Shown: positions 60,651-64,000 of the stretch, piece by piece
Position numbering within the stretch: the stretch's first letter is position 1
Layout: every line of letters begins with the position of its first letter
Assembly: GCF_006539165.1 (NCBI RefSeq)
Contig: NZ_BJMM01000027.1
Span: forward strand, 1-64,000
DNA: 64,000 bases
From: Streptomyces cacaoi
Lineage (GTDB): Bacteria > Actinomycetota > Actinomycetes > Streptomycetales > Streptomycetaceae
Direction of reading: 5' to 3'
The notes under the pieces: generated by a model
Database searches by the model: none
What the model was told of the DNA's origin: nothing
The model's input: the letters and a program-made list of their open reading frames with translations, nothing else
Made by a program: the position numbers and the translations under genes

Positions 60651-61643
60651 ATGGTCAACTCCCCGCACGAGGCGCACCACCGGGCCTTCCAGGAGCTTCC
60701 CGGACTGTTCGCGAGCGCCTTCCGACTCCTCGGTCTGCCCGCACCGGGCCGGGCCCGCGTGGACGTCCTCAACTGCGACCTCACCGAGATCAGACCCGTC
60801 GAGCGGCGGGTGGACACACTGCTGCGCCTCAGCTGCGCGGACACCACCTATCTGCTGATCGTCGAGGCGCAGACCAGGAAGGACCCCGACAAGGCGCTCA
60901 GCTGGGGCTACTATCTGGGCTTCCTCGCCAACAAGTACCCCCGCGAGCAGCCGGTGCTGCTCGTCGTCTGCCGGGACAGCCGCACCGCGCGATGGGCCGC
61001 CGGCCCCTTCCGCATCGGCCACCCGGACCAGCCGAACATGCACATCACGCCGTTCGTCCTGGGGCCGGACAACGTGCCCGTCATCACCGACATCGAACGC
61101 GCGTCCGCGGATCTGCCGCTCGCGGTCTTCTCCGCTCTGACACACAGTGACGACCCACGCATCGGTGAGATACTGGACGTCCTCGCAACGGCTCTGAAGA
61201 CGAGCGACAACCCCGAGCGCGTCACCGTCTGCGCCGACATCACCGCCAGCGGCCTCGCCGACTCCCCGGCGGGCGAACTGTGGAGGGAACTCATGGCAGC
61301 AGGACTCTTCGAACTCCGCGGCTTCGTGGCCGAAGGGTTGCGGGAGGAAGGGCGCGAGAAGGGCCGGGAAGAAGGCCGCGAGGAGGGCCTCGCCGCAGGG
61401 CTGGAGAAGGGCCTGGAGAAGGGGCTCGGCCGGGGCCGCTTCGAGGGACGGCTGATGTGCCTGTTCCAGCTGTGCGAAGCGCGGGGGATCACCCTCAGCG
61501 AGGAACAGCGGGCTCGCATCTCCGCCTGCAAGGACAGCGGCCTCATCACGCGCTGGTTCCACCGGGCCGCCACGGTGGAGACGGCCGAGGAGATGCTCGC
61601 CGGAGAGGGCGTCCCCGCACGCCCGGACGACACCGTCCGCTGA
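60651..61643 (+). CDS. Rpn-like PD-(D/E)XK nuclease family protein
   Basis: Protein of 330 aa resembling the Rpn (recombination-promoting nuclease/transposase-like) group. The N-terminal half shows the nuclease pattern: RRVDTLLRLSC with Asp55, then YLLIVEAQTRKDPDKALSWG with Glu72-Ala-Gln74, an E-x-Q in place of E-x-K as in enterobacterial Rpn proteins, and YYLGFLANKYPREQPVLLVV. From about residue 215 the protein changes to a helical C-terminus with charged EGREKGREEGREEG-type repeats and a tail LCEARGITLSEEQRARISAC. An in-frame ATG at 61293 with GGAGGG seven bases before it could yield the C-terminal part alone. A stand-alone copy of that part follows. Flanked by the two fumarase genes. Confidence 0.82.
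   Translation: MVNSPHEAHHRAFQELPGLFASAFRLLGLPAPGRARVDVLNCDLTEIRPVERRVDTLLRLSCADTTYLLIVEAQTRKDPDKALSWGYYLGFLANKYPREQPVLLVVCRDSRTARWAAGPFRIGHPDQPNMHITPFVLGPDNVPVITDIERASADLPLAVFSALTHSDDPRIGEILDVLATALKTSDNPERVTVCADITASGLADSPAGELWRELMAAGLFELRGFVAEGLREEGREKGREEGREEGLAAGLEKGLEKGLGRGRFEGRLMCLFQLCEARGITLSEEQRARISACKDSGLITRWFHRAATVETAEEMLAGEGVPARPDDTVR
61293..61643 (+). CDS. Possible intragenic C-terminal product of the Rpn-like gene
   Basis: In-frame internal start: ATG at 61293 preceded by GGAGGG with a 5-7 base spacer, better than the context of the annotated gene start. It would give 116 aa, beginning MAAGLFELRGFVAEGLRE. The downstream orphan gene starts at exactly the equivalent codon (MAPGLFAFRGFVAEGLRD). 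In E. coli, Rpn genes encode a small C-terminal protein from an internal start that blocks the toxic full-length nuclease. Whether this product is made here is inference. Confidence 0.45.
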   Translation: MAAGLFELRGFVAEGLREEGREKGREEGREEGLAAGLEKGLEKGLGRGRFEGRLMCLFQLCEARGITLSEEQRARISACKDSGLITRWFHRAATVETAEEMLAGEGVPARPDDTVR

Positions 61644-61713
61644 CCGACTCGTACGCCGCGGACCGGCCGGGCACGACAGCGCACCGGTCCGGCCGCTTTC
61701 GATGGTGAGGACC

Positions 61714-62028
61714 ATGGCACCAGGACTCTTCGCATTTCGCGGCTTCGTGGCCGAGGGGCTGCGCGACCAGGGACGCTCCCAGGGGTGGGCCAAGGGCTGG
61801 ACCGAAGGATGGCGCGAGGGGCGCGTGTACGCCCTCACGCACACGCTCCTCCGGCTGCTCGAACTGCGCCGGATCGCCCTCTCCGAGACGGACCGCGAAC
61901 GCATCAGCTCGTGCCGCGACTGCGTGCTTCTCGCCCGCTGGACCGACCGGGCGCTCACGGCCCGGACGGCCGAAGACCTCTTCTCCGGCGACGGGCTGCC
62001 CCGCCCGTCCGGCGCCGCCGCGTCCTGA
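61714..62028 (+). CDS. Orphan C-terminal domain paralogue of the Rpn-like protein
   Basis: Small protein of 104 aa, similar along its whole length to residues 215-330 of the preceding gene: FAFRGFVAEGLRDQG, a shortened charged repeat (GWAKGWTEGWREGR), then LELRRIALSETDRERISSC against LCEARGITLSEEQRARISAC, and LLARWTDRALTARTAEDLF against LITRWFHRAATVETAEEML. The nuclease half is absent and there is no trace of it upstream, so this is a stand-alone C-terminal gene or the remnant of a deleted copy. I chose the ATG at 61714, with GGTGAGG before it, over one at 61702. Candidate antitoxin for the neighbour. Confidence 0.75.
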   Translation: MAPGLFAFRGFVAEGLRDQGRSQGWAKGWTEGWREGRVYALTHTLLRLLELRRIALSETDRERISSCRDCVLLARWTDRALTARTAEDLFSGDGLPRPSGAAAS

Positions 62029-62102
62029 CGCCCCGCCCCGCGTCGGCGCCGGGAATGCGCGCGGCCTCCACGATGCTGGAAGGCATGGAGGTGCGACACG
62101 AG

Positions 62103-63497
62103 ATGAGTGAGAGCGCTGAGTACCGGATCGAGCACGACTCCATGGGGGAGGTGCGGGTTCCGGCGGAGGCGAAGTGGCGGGCGCAGACGCAGCGGGCCGT
62201 GGAGAATTTCCCGGTCAGCGGGCAGCGGCTGGAGCGGGCGCACATCGAGGCGCTGGCCCGGATCAAGGCGGCGGCCGCCGTGGTGAACGGGCGGCTGGGG
62301 GTGCTCGGCGCCGAGCAGGCGGAGGCGGTGCGCGGCGCGGCGGAGGAGGTCGCGACGGGCCGCTGGGACGAGCACTTCCCGGTGGACGTCTTCCAGACGG
62401 GTTCGGGCACCTCGTCGAACATGAACATGAACGAGGTCGTGGCCACGCTGGCGAGCGAGCGTCTGGGCGCCCCGGTCCACCCGAACGACCACGTCAACGC
62501 GAGCCAGTCGTCGAACGACGTGTTCCCCTCCTCGATCCATGTCGCGGCGACGGCCGCGGTGACGGCGGATCTGATCCCGGCGCTGGAGCATCTGGCCGCC
62601 GCGCTGGAGCGGAAGTCCGAGGAGTTCGCCGACGTCGTCAAGTCGGGGCGTACGCATCTGATGGACGCGACCCCGGTGACGCTCGGCCAGGAGTTCGGGG
62701 GCTATGCCGCGCAGATGCGGCGCGGGGTCGAGCGGCTGCGCGCCGCGCTGCCGCGGCTGGCCGAACTCCCGCTGGGCGGCACGGCGGTGGGCACGGGGAT
62801 CAACACCCCGCCCGGCTTCTCGGCCGCGGTCATCGAGGAGTTGGCGCGGGTCACGGGCCTGCCGCTGACGGAGGCGCGCGACCACTTCGAGGCGCAGGGG
62901 GCGCGGGACGGCCTGGTCGAGACGAGCGGGCAGCTGCGGACGATCGCCGTCGGTCTGACGAAGATCGCCAATGATCTGCGCTGGATGTCCTCCGGGCCGC
63001 GGACGGGGCTGGCCGAGATCGCGCTGCCGGATCTCCAGCCCGGTTCGTCGATCATGCCGGGCAAGGTCAATCCGGTCGTCCCGGAGGCGGTGCTGATGGT
63101 CGCCGCGCAGGTCACGGGGAACGACACGACGGTCGCCACGGCGGGCGCGGCGGGCAACTTCGAGCTGAACGTGATGCTGCCGGTGATCGCCAAGAATCTG
63201 CTGGAGTCGGTCCGGCTGCTGACGAACGCCTCGCGGCTGCTGGCGGACCGCACGGTGGACGGCATCACCGCGAACGCCGAACGGGCCCGTGCGTACGCGG
63301 AGTCGTCGCCGTCCGTGGTCACGCCGCTGAACAAGTACATCGGGTACGAGAACGCCGCCGCGGTCGCCAAGAAGGCGATGGCCGAGCAGTTGACGATCCG
63401 CGAGGCGGTGCTGCGCAGTGGCCATGTCGAGCGGGGCGAGCTGACGGTCGAGCAGTTGGACGAGGCGCTGGACGTGCTGCGTATGACCCGTCCCTGA
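62103..63497 (+). CDS. fumC: Class II fumarate hydratase
   Basis: Iron-independent, oxygen-stable fumarase of 464 aa. The superfamily signature GSSIMPGKVNPVVPEAVL is at about residues 316-333. Other conserved regions are FQTGSGTSSNMNMNEVVATL, NDHVNASQSSNDVFPSSIHV, SGRTHLMDATPVTLGQEFGG and GGTAVGTGINTPPGF. I chose the ATG at 62103, with GGAGG ten bases upstream. Second fumarase of the window, giving the TCA cycle a back-up when the iron-sulfur enzyme is damaged or iron is short. Confidence 0.97.
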   Translation: MSESAEYRIEHDSMGEVRVPAEAKWRAQTQRAVENFPVSGQRLERAHIEALARIKAAAAVVNGRLGVLGAEQAEAVRGAAEEVATGRWDEHFPVDVFQTGSGTSSNMNMNEVVATLASERLGAPVHPNDHVNASQSSNDVFPSSIHVAATAAVTADLIPALEHLAAALERKSEEFADVVKSGRTHLMDATPVTLGQEFGGYAAQMRRGVERLRAALPRLAELPLGGTAVGTGINTPPGFSAAVIEELARVTGLPLTEARDHFEAQGARDGLVETSGQLRTIAVGLTKIANDLRWMSSGPRTGLAEIALPDLQPGSSIMPGKVNPVVPEAVLMVAAQVTGNDTTVATAGAAGNFELNVMLPVIAKNLLESVRLLTNASRLLADRTVDGITANAERARAYAESSPSVVTPLNKYIGYENAAAVAKKAMAEQLTIREAVLRSGHVERGELTVEQLDEALDVLRMTRP

Positions 63498-63631
63498 GCC
63501 GGCAGCTCACCTCCGGGCCGCCGCCCGCGCCGGTGCGCCCCCCTGGGCGGGGTGTTGCCGAGGGCGGCCGTGACCTGCGCCTTCGTCCGGTGGGGCCGAG
63601 CGGACGCGGGAGGTGGCCGCCGGAGGAGGAC

Positions 63632-63637
63632 TAGTAT
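63632..63637 (+). promoter_or_regulatory. -10 element of the DUF402 gene
   Basis: TAGTAT ends 6 bases before the ATG at 63644, suggesting a leaderless transcript, although GGAGGAGGA also lies 13 bases upstream of the start. Confidence 0.5.
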
Positions 63638-63643
63638 CCGGCC

Positions 63644-64000
63644 ATGACAGCGGAAACCTCGGCGCCACCCGCCCATTGGCCCGTCGGCGCCCACATCCTG
63701 TGGCGTTACCGGGCCAACGGCGCCACACATCCCCATATCTGTCGCCCCGTCACCGTCGTCCGCGATACGCCCGCTCTGCTCGCGGTCTGGGTCGCGCCGG
63801 GCACGGTGTGTGTGAAGCCGGAGCTCGCGGACGGTACGCCGGTGCACCGCGAGCCGCTGGCCACGAGGTACACGAAGCCCCGCAGAACCACGCTTTCCCG
63901 GTGGTTCGGTACGGGAGTCCTGAAGCTGGCACGCCCGGGCGAACCGTGGTCGGTGTGGCTTTTCTGGGACAGGGACTGGCAGTTCCGGAATTTCTACGTG
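63644..64000 (+). CDS. DUF402 domain protein (5' part, runs off window)
   Basis: The frame is open from the ATG at 63644 to the window end (119 residues), and the gene continues beyond. Sequence such as HWPVGAHILWRYRANG, CVKPELADGTPVHREPLATR and PWSVWLFWDRDWQFRNFYV matches the DUF402/FomD-like family, whose members are putative nucleotide or phosphate hydrolases with W-F-FWD...WYV-type cores. The C-terminal half with most acidic ligands is missing here. Same strand as fumC, 146 bases downstream, with its own -10. Confidence 0.8.
   Translation, partial: MTAETSAPPAHWPVGAHILWRYRANGATHPHICRPVTVVRDTPALLAVWVAPGTVCVKPELADGTPVHREPLATRYTKPRRTTLSRWFGTGVLKLARPGEPWSVWLFWDRDWQFRNFYV

Overview
The window looks like chromosomal DNA of a Streptomyces or a very close relative. 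GC content is very high, third codon positions are almost all G or C, GTG and TTG starts are frequent, and several gene sets are actinobacterial: a Wbl protein, DUF4245, DUF6542 and DUF1707 proteins, SpoIIE-type phosphatases fused to kinase-like ATPase domains, and an Sdh1-type succinate dehydrogenase. I saw no rRNA, tRNA, CRISPR array, insertion sequence or prophage.

Layout. 1-3.9 kb: oligopeptide ABC transporter operon on the minus strand (binding lipoprotein, two permeases, ATPase cut by the window edge). 4.5-9 kb: translational GTPase TypA and a second peptide-type binding lipoprotein. 9.1-13.2 kb: a TetR repressor divergent from a CocE-type hydrolase with a clear operator between them, then a DUF2000 protein divergent from an Lrp/AsnC regulator. 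13.5-16.4 kb: a stop/start-coupled trio of UrtA-like anchored binding protein, DUF4239 (bestrophin-like) membrane protein and EF-hand protein. 16.5-20.6 kb: small ORF plus sdhC-sdhA-sdhB. 20.8-24 kb: a two-component system whose kinase carries an extra C-terminal membrane segment and BamE-like domain, convergent with and overlapping a PAP2 phosphatase. 24.3-31.2 kb: PIG-L deacetylase, GT4 glycosyltransferase, second two-component system. 31.3-36.2 kb: two PP2C phosphatases with C-terminal anti-sigma-kinase-like ATPase domains. 36.3-40.2 kb: SPOR-like protein, GntR/UTRA and ArsR-type regulators, MFS exporter. 40.2-42 kb: tandem-repeat region and an M20 amidohydrolase. 42.3-47.5 kb: a large RHS protein with a nuclease-like tip and a probable immunity gene. 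47.5-64 kb: core block ychF, DUF6542, ispH, APC permease, xseA, xseB, RutE-like reductase, DUF4245, glpX, wbl, DUF1707, class I fumarase, Rpn-like nuclease with an orphan C-terminal copy, fumC, and a truncated DUF402 gene.

How it fits together. Central carbon and respiratory enzymes (Sdh, two fumarase classes, GlpX) are mixed with signalling modules and with two conflict-type loci. The strongest candidates for something undescribed are (i) an Rpn-like PD-(D/E)XK gene with a well-formed internal start, followed by a separate gene that encodes only the equivalent C-terminal piece, which resembles the intragenic antitoxin arrangement of enterobacterial Rpn proteins; (ii) the RHS protein with a RecB-like nuclease signature and an unrecognised small partner; and (iii) the coupled binding protein/DUF4239/EF-hand operon, which could be a ligand- and calcium-responsive membrane module. 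Many genes show a TANNNT -10 hexamer only 6-8 bases before the start codon, so leaderless transcription looks common here.
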